Shown one piece after another: positions 1 to 7,664 of a stretch of 45,219 bases of DNA (positions are counted from its first letter, which is position 1; each line of letters begins with the position of its first letter). A program made the translations under genes and the position numbers. The stretch covers positions 1 to 45,219 of the forward strand of contig JAGHUS010000172.1 of the NCBI GenBank assembly GCA_018064685.1. Direction: 5' to 3'. The DNA comes from Bacteroidales bacterium. GTDB lineage: Bacteria > Bacteroidota > Bacteroidia > Bacteroidales > Bacteroidaceae. Below the pieces are notes generated by a model. The model did not search any database, was not told the DNA's origin, and worked only from the letters and a program-made list of their open reading frames with translations.

Positions 1-175
1 CGGTGAGCGCCCCAATGAGGAGCGGACCAGCCGAGCAGACTCCAGCATGCTCTGGTTGATTAAATTGAGGAAAGTCTCTTGACCCATTTTCTATTTCGTT
101 AACAAACTTATCTATCTGCTGTATGACCTCCGTAGAGAATCCATTGGCATTGATTGAAAGAAGTAAATCATCCAT
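1..175 (-). CDS. Partial hypothetical protein (N-terminal 58 residues)
   Basis: An open frame runs leftward from an ATG at 175 off the window edge, so only the first 58 codons are visible. The peptide begins MDDLLLSINANGFSTEVIQQ and contains a later Cys-Ser-Ala-Gly stretch. An AGGA-like ribosome binding site lies a few bases upstream of the ATG. I do not recognise the family, there is no signal peptide, and the function cannot be inferred. Its promoter would have to lie in 176-270, beside the inverted-repeat element at 271-387. Confidence 0.5.
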   Translation of the reverse strand, partial: MDDLLLSINANGFSTEVIQQIDKFVNEIENGSRDFPQFNQPEHAGVCSAGPLLIGALT

Positions 176-270
176 CTGATCTCGTCCTTACATTTCTACG
201 ACAAAGATATAACAATTCCCTGAACCGGCAAAACATAATCCGGGAATTCTTCATAAGGTCGCTTAAATTA

Positions 271-387
271 AGCCCCCACCACCCTTCTTTAGGGGGAGAT
301 ATTCCTATTGAATCGCAGTAGAATTTTGAATCGTATCGCAATCTGTCCTCACGAGAAATGTCTCCCCCTTCAGGGGGTGGGGGGTCT
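271..387. repeat. G/C-armed inverted-repeat element (MITE-like)
   Basis: About 117 bp bounded by arms that are imperfect inverted copies. The left arm carries runs of C then TTTAGGGGGAG, and the right arm carries CTCCCCCTTCAGGGGG then TGGGGGGTCT. The arm design matches the elements inside the receptor genes at 14118-14251 and 19200-19312, but the core sequence is different. The right end overlaps the stop codon (386-388) of the receptor gene, so it lies exactly at the gene's 3' border. It could also act as a transcription terminator. Confidence 0.6.
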
Positions 388-3300
388 ATTTCTTCTTCGG
401 GTTCTTGTTCCAGTGGTACACCAGGTGCAGCATGGCGTAGTGGGGAAGGGAACGATACCAGGTGATGGTGCGGCCTTGGGCATTGACGGCATACTGGGTG
501 TTGGAAAGGTTGTGCAAGAGGTCGAAGGCCTCGATGCGAGCAATGAGCTTGCCCTTCAGGAAGGGCTGCGAGAGGGAGGCGTTGAGCACGAAGTCATCGG
601 TGTTGAGGTCGCTGCTGCCATAGCCACGGCAACTGTACATGTTGGCATCCACAGAGAGGGTGGTCTTCAGTTTGGGGATGGTGTAGCGGCCATTCAAGCC
701 GTACTGATAGTCGAAGGCATTGAGCACGTCGAAGTCGAGCATCTTGCCCTCGCTGTGTCGCCAACTGATGCTACCCGTGGCACGCAGGTTCAGGGCATCC
801 TTGTTGTACTGGATGTATGCCTTCTCGCTCACTGTGAGGTTGTTGACGGTGTTGAGGTGGCTTGCCGTCTCGCCTTCGAACATAGTATGATCGACGCTGT
901 GATGCAGCGTGGCATCGGCATTGCTCTGCACCGTCCAGCGCTGCTTCTCGTCCAGGAAGCGGGAGTAGTTGAGGTCGTTCGACCAGGTGTAGCCACCGTG
1001 TATGTTGACGGGCTGATAGGTATAGACGCTCGTCGAGGGGTTGTAGGTAAGGCTCTGCGAGATGCTGCGCACGCTATAGTTGAAGCTGCTGTTGTAGCTC
1101 ACCTCCTGTCGGTGCGGACCGTTGTGGTTGGCATAGCTGAGGGTGAAGGATGCCGACTGGCGTGCCTTGAGGTCAGCATTGCCCAGATTGACCACCAGCG
1201 GCTGACTGTCATCGCGATAGGCGATGGTCTGCAATAAGTCCAGCTCATGAGTGGTGAAGCCTGCCGAGACGCGCATCTCGTTACGCTTATCCTTATCGAA
1301 GAAGAAGCGGTCGCTGACGCTGGGATTGAAGTAGACCGTGTTGCGGCGTGCCAGCGTGTCGATGGCTCCACGCTGATAGTCAAGGCTTTGCTGCTGCAAG
1401 GGGACATCAAGGCTGAAACGAAGGCCTTCGGACACGATATTTATGCCAGGGCTAAAGGGCCTGATAATGTCTTTATCGAAGGCAAGATGGATGTTTTCGC
1501 CATGCTGCGTGTAGCGAGAGTCGTAGGAGTTGTGTGGATCGATAAAGGCCGTCAGCGACTCCAGTTGCGAGGGCAGCGCCAGGCTGTCGGCATGGTAGAG
1601 GTAGTCGTGCGCCTTCGTATTCTTATACTTATATCCAAGGCTGCCGTAAAATCTCCACTTCTTGCCCAGGTTACGACGATAGAGCGCACTGACATCCGTT
1701 TCATGCTTCTCGTCGAAGATGTCATTGGCATTGCGGGTGACCGACGAGGCTGCATAGCGGTCGATGCGGTGCTCCGAAGCCTGCTCGATGTCATCCCTGT
1801 TATAGGAGTAGTAATGAGAAAAGACAATATCTCCGGCTTTCTTCTTTTTGAGCTTCAGTACGCCACTCGACCTGACAAACCCAAATCTATTCCATCTCTC
1901 ATCCATTCCCGAGGTGAGCATGCGGGTCGTGAGCGTGTCGTCGTATTGCTGGAAGTCATTCTGCGTGAAGCCGTTCACCTTGAAGGAACCGACCTCGCTC
2001 TGCACATCAATGAAGGTTGGTTTCGTCATCATGAAATCCTCTCTCACCTTCATCCAGTGCGACTTGTTGTTCGTCGCATTCTGCGTGAGGGACAGCGGTG
2101 TCATGCCATCCAGGAAGGTCTCGCGACGCGAGTGCATGTCGATGTTATTGTCGCTGTGCGTGTATTCGGCATACAAGGTGTTCCTGACGCTGCGATCCTT
2201 GTTGGCATAGTCGGCCTCGGCCTTCACAGCCTGTACCGTAGCCATTTGTTTGGGCATCTTCTGTGGCGACCAGTTGCCGCTTTCGCCTATGTGCTGCCTC
2301 TCGTCCACATTGTTGGCATTGGCCATCACCGAGTAGCGCCACCGCTTGGTGAAGCCCAGCAGGAAGCCACGTCCCAACCATCGGTCGTTGGTGCCCGCAG
2401 CCGCCTCCACATTAGCGATGTAGCCCACCTGGTACTCCTCCTTCAGGTTGACGTCCATCACATAGCGCTTGGGGCCGTCGGTATATCCCAACGCCTCGTC
2501 CATGTCCGTCGCCTTTTCGTACACCTTCAGGTCCTTCACCGTGTAGTAAGGCAGGTTCTCCAAGAGCACCTTGCGGTTGCCGTGCATGAAGGAGCGCGAA
2601 CCAAGCAGCAACTCGTCCACCTTGCGACCGTTGACGAATATCTCGCCATTGTCCTTCAGTTCCACGCCGGGAAGCTGACGTATCAGTTCGTCCAGCATAG
2701 AGCCGTCGGGCAGCTTGAAAGCCGTGGCGTCGTAGACTAGCGTGTCGCCCTTGTAGTACATCTTGATTCGGGTAGCCACCACGTCTACCTCCTTGAGTTC
2801 GAAGACCTTGAGCATGTCGATGTCGGGCACGTTTACCTCACCATCCTCCTCATCGTCCACGTTCACCTTCTTCCATCGGTCGCCATAGCCGCGTGCCATG
2901 GTGTGTATGAGGTATTGCTTGTCCTGCGCCTTGATCTCGGCACTGTAGATGTGGCATGACAGCACATTGTTCCCACGGTAGAGCGACGACATGGGTAGGG
3001 AGTCCATGATCTCAGTGCTGTCGGTGCGGCATAGTGCCACCTTCAGTCCAGGCACGCCCTGGTGCAGGAAGCCGTCCTGCACCTTGCCCGATATCTTCAG
3101 TTTGGGCGTGGGCACGATGCTCAGGTAGTATTTGTTCTTCTTGCGGACAACACGTATGGGACGCTCGCCCACCACGACGTGGAGGGCCTCCTTGAGCGAG
3201 ACGTTCTCGAAGTCGTGGGTGACACGGTAGTCTTTCAGGTCATCATAGATGAAGTTGATCTGTATGCCCTCGCATTGGCGCTCCATCAGCAAGAGGACTT

Positions 3301-3400
3301 CGGAAAGGGGTGCGTCTTGGAACGAGCCCGTGACACGCTGAGCCAAGGTGGGCAGTGCTGCACATAGTATGAGCAAAAGGGATATGATATGTCTTTTCAT
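386..3400 (-). CDS. STN-domain TonB-dependent-receptor-like outer-membrane beta-barrel
   Basis: A 1004-residue outer-membrane protein. Residues 1-20 are a signal peptide ending LPTLAQ. Residues ~21-95 look like an STN (secretin/TonB N-terminal) domain, the part that in FecA-type transducers contacts an anti-sigma factor. A CarboxypepD_reg-like domain (~100-205) follows, then a plug with GDTLVYDA and LPGVELKDNGEIFVNGRK (~205-300), then a long barrel of the OMP_b-brl family. It is the last gene of a sigma/anti-sigma/receptor operon: its ATG lies 15 bp after the anti-sigma stop. That order is the classical cell-surface signalling layout. Ligand unknown. The last ~80 residues are almost identical to the receptor at 7665-10460, although the middle of the two barrels is divergent. 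Confidence 0.9.
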   Translation of the reverse strand: MKRHIISLLLILCAALPTLAQRVTGSFQDAPLSEVLLLMERQCEGIQINFIYDDLKDYRVTHDFENVSLKEALHVVVGERPIRVVRKKNKYYLSIVPTPKLKISGKVQDGFLHQGVPGLKVALCRTDSTEIMDSLPMSSLYRGNNVLSCHIYSAEIKAQDKQYLIHTMARGYGDRWKKVNVDDEEDGEVNVPDIDMLKVFELKEVDVVATRIKMYYKGDTLVYDATAFKLPDGSMLDELIRQLPGVELKDNGEIFVNGRKVDELLLGSRSFMHGNRKVLLENLPYYTVKDLKVYEKATDMDEALGYTDGPKRYVMDVNLKEEYQVGYIANVEAAAGTNDRWLGRGFLLGFTKRWRYSVMANANNVDERQHIGESGNWSPQKMPKQMATVQAVKAEADYANKDRSVRNTLYAEYTHSDNNIDMHSRRETFLDGMTPLSLTQNATNNKSHWMKVREDFMMTKPTFIDVQSEVGSFKVNGFTQNDFQQYDDTLTTRMLTSGMDERWNRFGFVRSSGVLKLKKKKAGDIVFSHYYSYNRDDIEQASEHRIDRYAASSVTRNANDIFDEKHETDVSALYRRNLGKKWRFYGSLGYKYKNTKAHDYLYHADSLALPSQLESLTAFIDPHNSYDSRYTQHGENIHLAFDKDIIRPFSPGINIVSEGLRFSLDVPLQQQSLDYQRGAIDTLARRNTVYFNPSVSDRFFFDKDKRNEMRVSAGFTTHELDLLQTIAYRDDSQPLVVNLGNADLKARQSASFTLSYANHNGPHRQEVSYNSSFNYSVRSISQSLTYNPSTSVYTYQPVNIHGGYTWSNDLNYSRFLDEKQRWTVQSNADATLHHSVDHTMFEGETASHLNTVNNLTVSEKAYIQYNKDALNLRATGSISWRHSEGKMLDFDVLNAFDYQYGLNGRYTIPKLKTTLSVDANMYSCRGYGSSDLNTDDFVLNASLSQPFLKGKLIARIEAFDLLHNLSNTQYAVNAQGRTITWYRSLPHYAMLHLVYHWNKNPKKK

Positions 3401-3415
3401 GTGTCTGCCCTCTCA

Positions 3416-4006
3416 TCACTCTACGTTCAACTTATTGTCCTTCATCTCCAAGCGGAACTTCTGGAACGTGTTCATGCTCTCTATCACATCCTCCAGCTTG
3501 TCCTTCGTGTCGTAGCTGAAGTGCAGACGGATGTGCTTCTGCTCCTCGTCCTTGAACACGATCTCCACCTTGTAGGCATTGCAGATGCTGGTGAGGATGT
3601 CAGCCAACTCGTGGTTGTCGAAGGTGACTGTGCCCGATGGCTGTGGCACGGAGTCGTTGGGCACTATCATCAGGGATGATGGTCTCACATCAGTCACGAC
3701 AACAGGCTCCGTCTTAGGCTCCCCGCTCCATGGGCGGGTAAAGAAATGGGTACGCACGGTGGCGTATGCCAAGCCCGACAGCATCACGATGCCAAGGAAC
3801 AGGGCGGCAATCTTGCGCATGAAGGTCAGGCGCACGGGCTTACGATCAAAGTTCACAAGCGGCTTTTGTTCAAACTTCTTCTTATGAGCGTCCATGAAGG
3901 TGGCCAACTCAGCCTCTGCGTCGGGCATCTGTATCTGCTCGTCCGTCTTGCCATCGCTGAAAGCCTGGCGCAACATTTCAATCTCGTTCTTGTAGTCCAT
4001 TTTCAT
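3416..4006 (-). CDS. FecR-like anti-sigma factor, shortened
   Basis: A 196-residue membrane protein between the ECF sigma gene and the STN receptor. It has a cytoplasmic N-terminus (~1-60), one membrane helix (about MRKIAALFLGIVMLSGLAYA, ~63-83), a short Pro/Val-rich linker, and a C-terminal DUF4974/STN-like domain (~125-196). The central FecR domain found in normal FecR proteins (~320-380 residues) appears to be missing. Family knowledge suggests the N-terminus holds the sigma factor at the membrane and the C-terminal domain meets the receptor's STN domain. The ATG at 4006 is preceded by AT-rich repeat DNA rather than a clear ribosome binding site; an in-frame ATG at 4000 is equally possible. 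Confidence 0.8.
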   Translation of the reverse strand: MKMDYKNEIEMLRQAFSDGKTDEQIQMPDAEAELATFMDAHKKKFEQKPLVNFDRKPVRLTFMRKIAALFLGIVMLSGLAYATVRTHFFTRPWSGEPKTEPVVVTDVRPSSLMIVPNDSVPQPSGTVTFDNHELADILTSICNAYKVEIVFKDEEQKHIRLHFSYDTKDKLEDVIESMNTFQKFRLEMKDNKLNVE

Positions 4007-4182
4007 AATTCATAATTCACAATTCATAATTCATAATTGACTTCGTCGAGCTCTTCGACCTTCATAATTAGGTCGGCTTTCGGCCTTTTTAGGTTTTAGG
4101 TTTTAGGATGGCCATTCGACAGTCTGAGATTTTAGGTATACATTTTGTCACCTATAACCTAAAACCTCAAAAGCGAAGCGAC
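4007..4182. repeat. Intergenic repeat-filled spacer between sigma and anti-sigma genes
   Basis: This 176-bp gap contains an AATTCATAATTC array beside the anti-sigma start, a GGTCGGCTTTCGGCC hairpin near 4072-4087, and AAAACCTATAACC-type heptamer repeats. The same motif families fill many other gaps in the window. No gene is seen. Confidence 0.6.
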
Positions 4183-4680
4183 CTACAACCTATTCGCTCT
4201 AAATCTCTTTTTTAACGCTTCGAGTCCGCGTGCAAGGTTCTTGTTGAGGGCGGAGAGACTGATGTGCATCGTGTTGGCAGCCTGCTGGTGGGTCAGTCCC
4301 TCGTCATAGCACAATCGTACGGCGCGACTGCTCTGTGGCGTCATCTGGGTGTCGACAAATTCCCTGATGTCTGCCAGTCTCTGCTCCCGCTCCATATAGT
4401 CTTCGTCCTCCGGGTGCGGCTCCCGACTATGCTGGTCGCGGTAGCGTTGCTCCACGTCGAACCGTCGGCGCAGGTCAAGGCAGCGGTTGCTGACCATCCT
4501 GTAGAGGTAGCGTGCCACGTCATTGTCTGCCATACCGTTCACGTCCCGCTCCAGCAGGTCGGCAAACGCCTGACTGACAACATCCTTGGATGCCTCTGGT
4601 TCGCGCAGCATCGAGTACGCCACTCTGTACATCCGGGCATACTCGGCGTGCCACAACATCTTGAATCTTTCTTCCGTCAT
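4183..4680 (-). CDS. ECF-type RNA polymerase sigma factor (first system)
   Basis: A 165-residue sigma-70 family protein of the extracytoplasmic-function group. Region 2 is visible at ~10-75 (YRVAYSMLREPEASKDVVSQ, then an RYLYRMVSNRCLD helix) and region 4 at ~110-160 (LTHQQAANTMHISLSALNKN), a helix-turn-helix that reads the -35 element. It should be held by the anti-sigma protein encoded next and released when the STN receptor is occupied. The start at 4680 has a purine-rich ribosome binding site (GGAAAGAGAG), and an ECF-like promoter lies just upstream, which suggests autoregulation. Downstream genes: anti-sigma (3416-4006) and receptor (386-3400). Confidence 0.92.
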   Translation of the reverse strand: MTEERFKMLWHAEYARMYRVAYSMLREPEASKDVVSQAFADLLERDVNGMADNDVARYLYRMVSNRCLDLRRRFDVEQRYRDQHSREPHPEDEDYMEREQRLADIREFVDTQMTPQSSRAVRLCYDEGLTHQQAANTMHISLSALNKNLARGLEALKKRFRANRL

Positions 4681-4709
4681 CTCTCTTTCCTTGCTAGCGT
4701 TTTCTATCT

Positions 4710-4739
4710 ATATAACGAACTAGGTGCGAAAAGATACAC
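4710..4739 (-). promoter_or_regulatory. Putative autoregulatory ECF promoter of the first sigma operon
   Basis: Read on the minus strand, GTGTAT (4734-4739) is followed after exactly 16 nt by CGTTATAT (4710-4717). The architecture and spacing match the GTATTT-N16-CGTCTTAT promoters of the second sigma system, but both boxes differ somewhat, as expected for a different sigma. It lies about 30 bp upstream of the sigma ATG. Confidence 0.5.
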
Positions 4740-4988
4740 CTGGACGAGTAATTTTTTTTGCATGCTATTTGGGTAACCGAACAACTTGAGTACAGCGAAA
4801 GTAGAATAAACTACTATAAACTAAGAACTTGAGCTACTTGAGTAAAACTTGAAACACCTTATTTCTCTGCAAAGATACACATTCTTTTCTTTCATTGTTG
4901 TTTTTCTATGAGAAAGATGACTCAAGCCGACAAATACGATGCTCTGCGGGTCTCCTGCATTGAAGTTAAGTGACTGCGTGGACAGTAT

Positions 4989-5052
4989 TTTTTCCGCCGA
5001 CGACGGAAAAACAAATCCCGCTGCGCCATTAAAAATTCCGCCGATAGCGGAA
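4989..5052. repeat. Two tandem stem-loops with a 44-bp period
   Basis: The first hairpin pairs TTTTTCCG (4989-4996) with CGGAAAAA (5004-5011). The second pairs TTCCGC (5036-5041) with GCGGAA (5047-5052). Both share the CCGCCGA loop side and are followed by AAAYAAAT and a CCCGCTGCG or GCTGTAGCGGG remnant, so the whole ~44-bp unit appears duplicated. They are A/T-flanked, like transcription terminators, but no gene ends nearby. Confidence 0.6.
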
Positions 5053-5203
5053 AAATAAATGCTGTAGCGGGAGTTGCGTGAAAGCCGCAGCACGAATGAG
5101 GTATGAGGCGTAGCAATAGCCACCCCCTAACACCCGAGGGGGAATAATAATGAGAGGGGGGAGGTAACAATTGTTATATAAAAGTTTTTTTATGGCCAAA
5201 ACA

Positions 5204-5470
5204 TTCAAGGGTTCCACTGAATCGTTGTATATACTTTATTTATAATGTGTTATAACGGTGGAACCCTCAGTGGAACCCTTCGTTAGGGTTCCACAAGGTT
5301 CCACTTGAACAAGATCTCAATCGGCAAATGCTTCTCCTTTTTGGGCGAGTAGAGGGGATGGGCAGAATGGTGGAACCCAGTGGAACCCTAACGAAGGGTT
5401 CCACCTAGGGTTCCATGCTTACATATTATTGTATATTAGATTATTACAAACGAAAAGTGGAACCCTTGAA
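5204..5470. repeat. Concentric palindrome built from ten GTGGAACC boxes
   Basis: Three pairs of inverted arms share the same centre (~5337). The outer pair is 5204-5217 with 5457-5470 (14 bp exact). The middle pair is 5259-5267 with 5407-5415. The inner pair is 5270-5304 with 5370-5404, where the first 25 bases are exact and two mismatches follow. Each inner arm is itself a hairpin (GTGGAACCCT, 5-nt loop, AGGGTTCCAC). Box orientations mirror each other across the centre. No gene lies inside. Confidence 0.85.
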
Positions 5471-5560
5471 CCCTTTTTGCGTAAAAAAAAGGATTTTTCT
5501 AAACTACTCTAAACATTACACTATAAACTAATAACTTGGGTAATTTGAAAGTTGAAATGA

Positions 5561-6505
5561 TCATTTCTCAAGCGGCTGGAATTTGTGTACGCAATACGGC
5601 CAATACTCATGCCCATCCTCTGCCTTGACTTTGGTGCAGGGGAAGTAGTTGTAACCTTTGTAACTAAAAGCCAACCCTACCGAATCGAACTGCATCCAAG
5701 CTGCGGTTCCGTATTTCGCCGTGTCATCATAGTAGAGCGGATTGTCAAGGTATTCGGGCTTATCGAACAGGGAGCTGCGGAGGGAGATCATCTCCTGGGT
5801 GGTAGTCTTCTGTATCTTCATGGTCTTGTGCGACAGATGCGCCTCCCACTTGTCGTGGTAATAGTAGATGGGCATCTGTTCCTCCTTGATTTCCTTCATC
5901 TGGAACGAGTGGATACCCTCCTCGTCGGTGGCAGATACGATGAGTCCTTTGAGTCCCTGCAACTTCCACGGGCCGGCGGAGATGCCTGCGTCCTTGGTGA
6001 ACCAGACGTGCCATGTCTTGCCTGCCAGCTGGGCTGTGGCGGCATGGCACAGGCGACCGTTGAGGGTCTTCGTCTCCCCGGTGACCTGCCAGCGCGGCTT
6101 GCGGTACTTATCTGTGGCCACGTAGAGGTTGGGCAGTATCATCTCCTGTGTCGTCACCTTGCCCTTGGGATAGCCCGTGAAGACGATAGGCAGGTGCATC
6201 AGGGTGATGGCGCCATACCTCCGAAGGGACACCAAACGCTGTTCCTTGTCATGGCTGTCGAATCTCACCTGTTCCTCACCTGTCTGAATGTCGTACGCTA
6301 TCATGGGCGCACACTTGGTGACCTTCCTGCCAACCTGCACCACCAGTTCGCATACATCGGTGACGGGCTTGTCATCCTTGTCCAGGGTGTTGATCTTGTA
6401 CTCATAGACCACGGTGTGGCTGCTGCAGTCCACCGAGTCCTTCTTCTCGCCGAATGCTACCACGCTGACCAGCATGGCAAGCAGACTGATTACTGTCTTC
6501 TTCAT
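5561..6505 (-). CDS. GLPGLI family protein (variant GLKGLI)
   Basis: A 314-residue secreted protein with a signal peptide (MKKTVISLLAMLVSVVAFG). The family signature at ~178-190 reads GPWKLQGLKGLI, so the first Pro of GLPGLI is replaced by Lys. Just before it, LCHAATAQLAGKTWHVWF shows one Cys where several paralogues have Cys-x4-Cys. The protein ends in FQPLEK, a version of the PLE tail shared by all eleven paralogues here. The family (TIGR01200/Porph_ging) has no established biochemical function and is expected in the periplasm or on the outer membrane. It starts one base after the stop of the gene at 6507-7382 and is surely co-transcribed with it. It is the most divergent member in this window. 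Confidence 0.85.
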   Translation of the reverse strand: MKKTVISLLAMLVSVVAFGEKKDSVDCSSHTVVYEYKINTLDKDDKPVTDVCELVVQVGRKVTKCAPMIAYDIQTGEEQVRFDSHDKEQRLVSLRRYGAITLMHLPIVFTGYPKGKVTTQEMILPNLYVATDKYRKPRWQVTGETKTLNGRLCHAATAQLAGKTWHVWFTKDAGISAGPWKLQGLKGLIVSATDEEGIHSFQMKEIKEEQMPIYYYHDKWEAHLSHKTMKIQKTTTQEMISLRSSLFDKPEYLDNPLYYDDTAKYGTAAWMQFDSVGLAFSYKGYNYFPCTKVKAEDGHEYWPYCVHKFQPLEK

Positions 6506-6506
6506 G

Positions 6507-7382
6507 TTATTTCAATTCAAGTGGTTGATACTCGTTTGCCGACTGCTCCCATGGCACTGCCACGCCATTGATGTAATGGGTGGCTTGCTCCTTGCTGACA
6601 TAGTTGCCATTTGCCTTGGCATCGGGATGGTAGATGTCCACACCATCCACATCGCCTTCCGCGCGTACATAGTAATACAGTGGGTTCTTCATGTAGCGAG
6701 GGTCAAGGAAGAGCTTGTTGCGCATCTGGATGAACTTGTCGCGCTTGGTCTTGATGGTCGTCGGATCCTCGTGCCTGGTGATGGGGCGCTGCACCTGGGT
6801 CAGTTCGAAGAGCTGGAAGGAGAAGATGCTGTCCGTGTCCTCTGCCTTGACGATCAATCCGGGCAAACCGCTGAGTTTCCACGGACCGGCTGTGGTGGGA
6901 ATGTCCTCGGTGTACCAGGCCGTCCAGGTGCGGCCACCGTAGGTTGCCTGTGCCTTGTGACAGGGATAGCCGCTGATGGTGAGCGTATCCTCCGTCAGCG
7001 TCCACCCCAGCTTGGCCGGTTCCGTGTAGATGTAGTGGTGAACGGGCACGTCCTCCAGCACCTCCATCTTCTTGTCCTCCTGCCGTACGAACACCGTGGG
7101 TACGTGCGCCATCATCTCGCGCTGCTTCAGGTAGTATTCGTCGCGCATCTCGCCCTGACGGTCAACCCAGTCCGTGTAGTATCCCATGGTCTTTGTCATC
7201 TTGTGGCCCACCAGCAGCACGGTACGCAGGGAGTCGGTGACGGCATTCCCGTCCTTGTCCGTGGTGTGAACCTTGTAGTCATAGCCGACGGTGAACATCG
7301 TCACGTCGATACTGTCCCTGGTCTGGCAGAATGCTGCAGATGAAAGCAGCAAACCCGCAATTAATGTCGTTGTTCTTTTCAT
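6507..7382 (-). CDS. GLPGLI family protein
   Basis: A 291-residue secreted protein with a signal peptide ending SSAAFCQ and the family core GPWKLSGLPGLIVKAED at ~165. The stretch upstream, YPCHKAQATYGGRTWTAWYT, has a single Cys (the second Cys of the Cys-x4-Cys type is Ala). It ends YQPLELK. The N-terminal half carries VGYDYKVHTTDKDGNAVTD, which links it to the 5561 and 15138 paralogues rather than to the six-gene array. It is first in a two-gene operon with 5561-6505, about 280 bp downstream of the receptor gene 7665-10460 on the same strand, so a receptor-GLPGLI-GLPGLI transcript is possible. Confidence 0.92.
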   Translation of the reverse strand: MKRTTTLIAGLLLSSAAFCQTRDSIDVTMFTVGYDYKVHTTDKDGNAVTDSLRTVLLVGHKMTKTMGYYTDWVDRQGEMRDEYYLKQREMMAHVPTVFVRQEDKKMEVLEDVPVHHYIYTEPAKLGWTLTEDTLTISGYPCHKAQATYGGRTWTAWYTEDIPTTAGPWKLSGLPGLIVKAEDTDSIFSFQLFELTQVQRPITRHEDPTTIKTKRDKFIQMRNKLFLDPRYMKNPLYYYVRAEGDVDGVDIYHPDAKANGNYVSKEQATHYINGVAVPWEQSANEYQPLELK

Positions 7383-7448
7383 ATTATTAGTCGTTTAGGA
7401 AATTAGTCGTTTAGGAGATTGGTTGTTTGGTTGTTTAGGAGATACTAC

Positions 7449-7614
7449 AATGCAGGCTTCATCCAACGTATTAAATAATTATCAGTATTAGGTATTTTCT
7501 AGTGAAAAGTGAATAGTGAATAATACTTAATCATTTTAATGCTTTTAATACTCAAATTGACAGCATAATGCATGCTTCATCCAACGTATTAATTAATTAT
7601 CAGTATTAGGTATT
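7449..7614. repeat. 48-bp direct repeat pair in the receptor/GLPGLI gap
   Basis: Copies at 7449-7496 and 7567-7614 agree at 46 of 48 positions by eye (both contain CTTCATCCAACGTATTAA and ATTATCAGTATTAGGTATT). Between them is GTGAATAGTGAATAATAC-type sequence (~7507-7553) that recurs at 45174-45219 at the far end of the window. TAGTCGTTTAGGA repeats precede them (7385-7440). The 282-bp gap contains no gene. Confidence 0.75.
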
Positions 7615-7664
7615 ATTCACTTTTCACTAATCCTCAAAACCTTATAACCTTATAACCTCAAAAC

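Larger units (their letters stand above)
4681..5560. other. 880-bp gene-free region rich in palindromes
   Basis: No convincing gene: the short open frames here have no ribosome binding sites or recognisable domains and consist of translated repeats. From left to right it holds the ECF promoter (4710-4739), a repeat starting CTATAAACTAAGAACTTGAG (4814-4853), two stem-loops (4989-5052), a C/G-run relic (about 5120-5162), a nested palindrome (5204-5470), and a second CTATAAACTAATAACTTGGG copy (5521-5557). The two CTATAAACTAA copies bracket about 670 bp in direct orientation, as if they flanked an inserted block. Confidence 0.6.

Noticed and set aside
1247..2740. Long plus-strand frame inside the first receptor gene
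   Set aside because: The receptor on the minus strand has a signal peptide, plug and barrel signature; the plus frame is a codon-bias shadow.
4821..5217. Small minus-strand frames in the 880-bp gap
   Set aside because: They lack ribosome binding sites and consist of translated hairpin repeats (for example FRRRRKKYCP).
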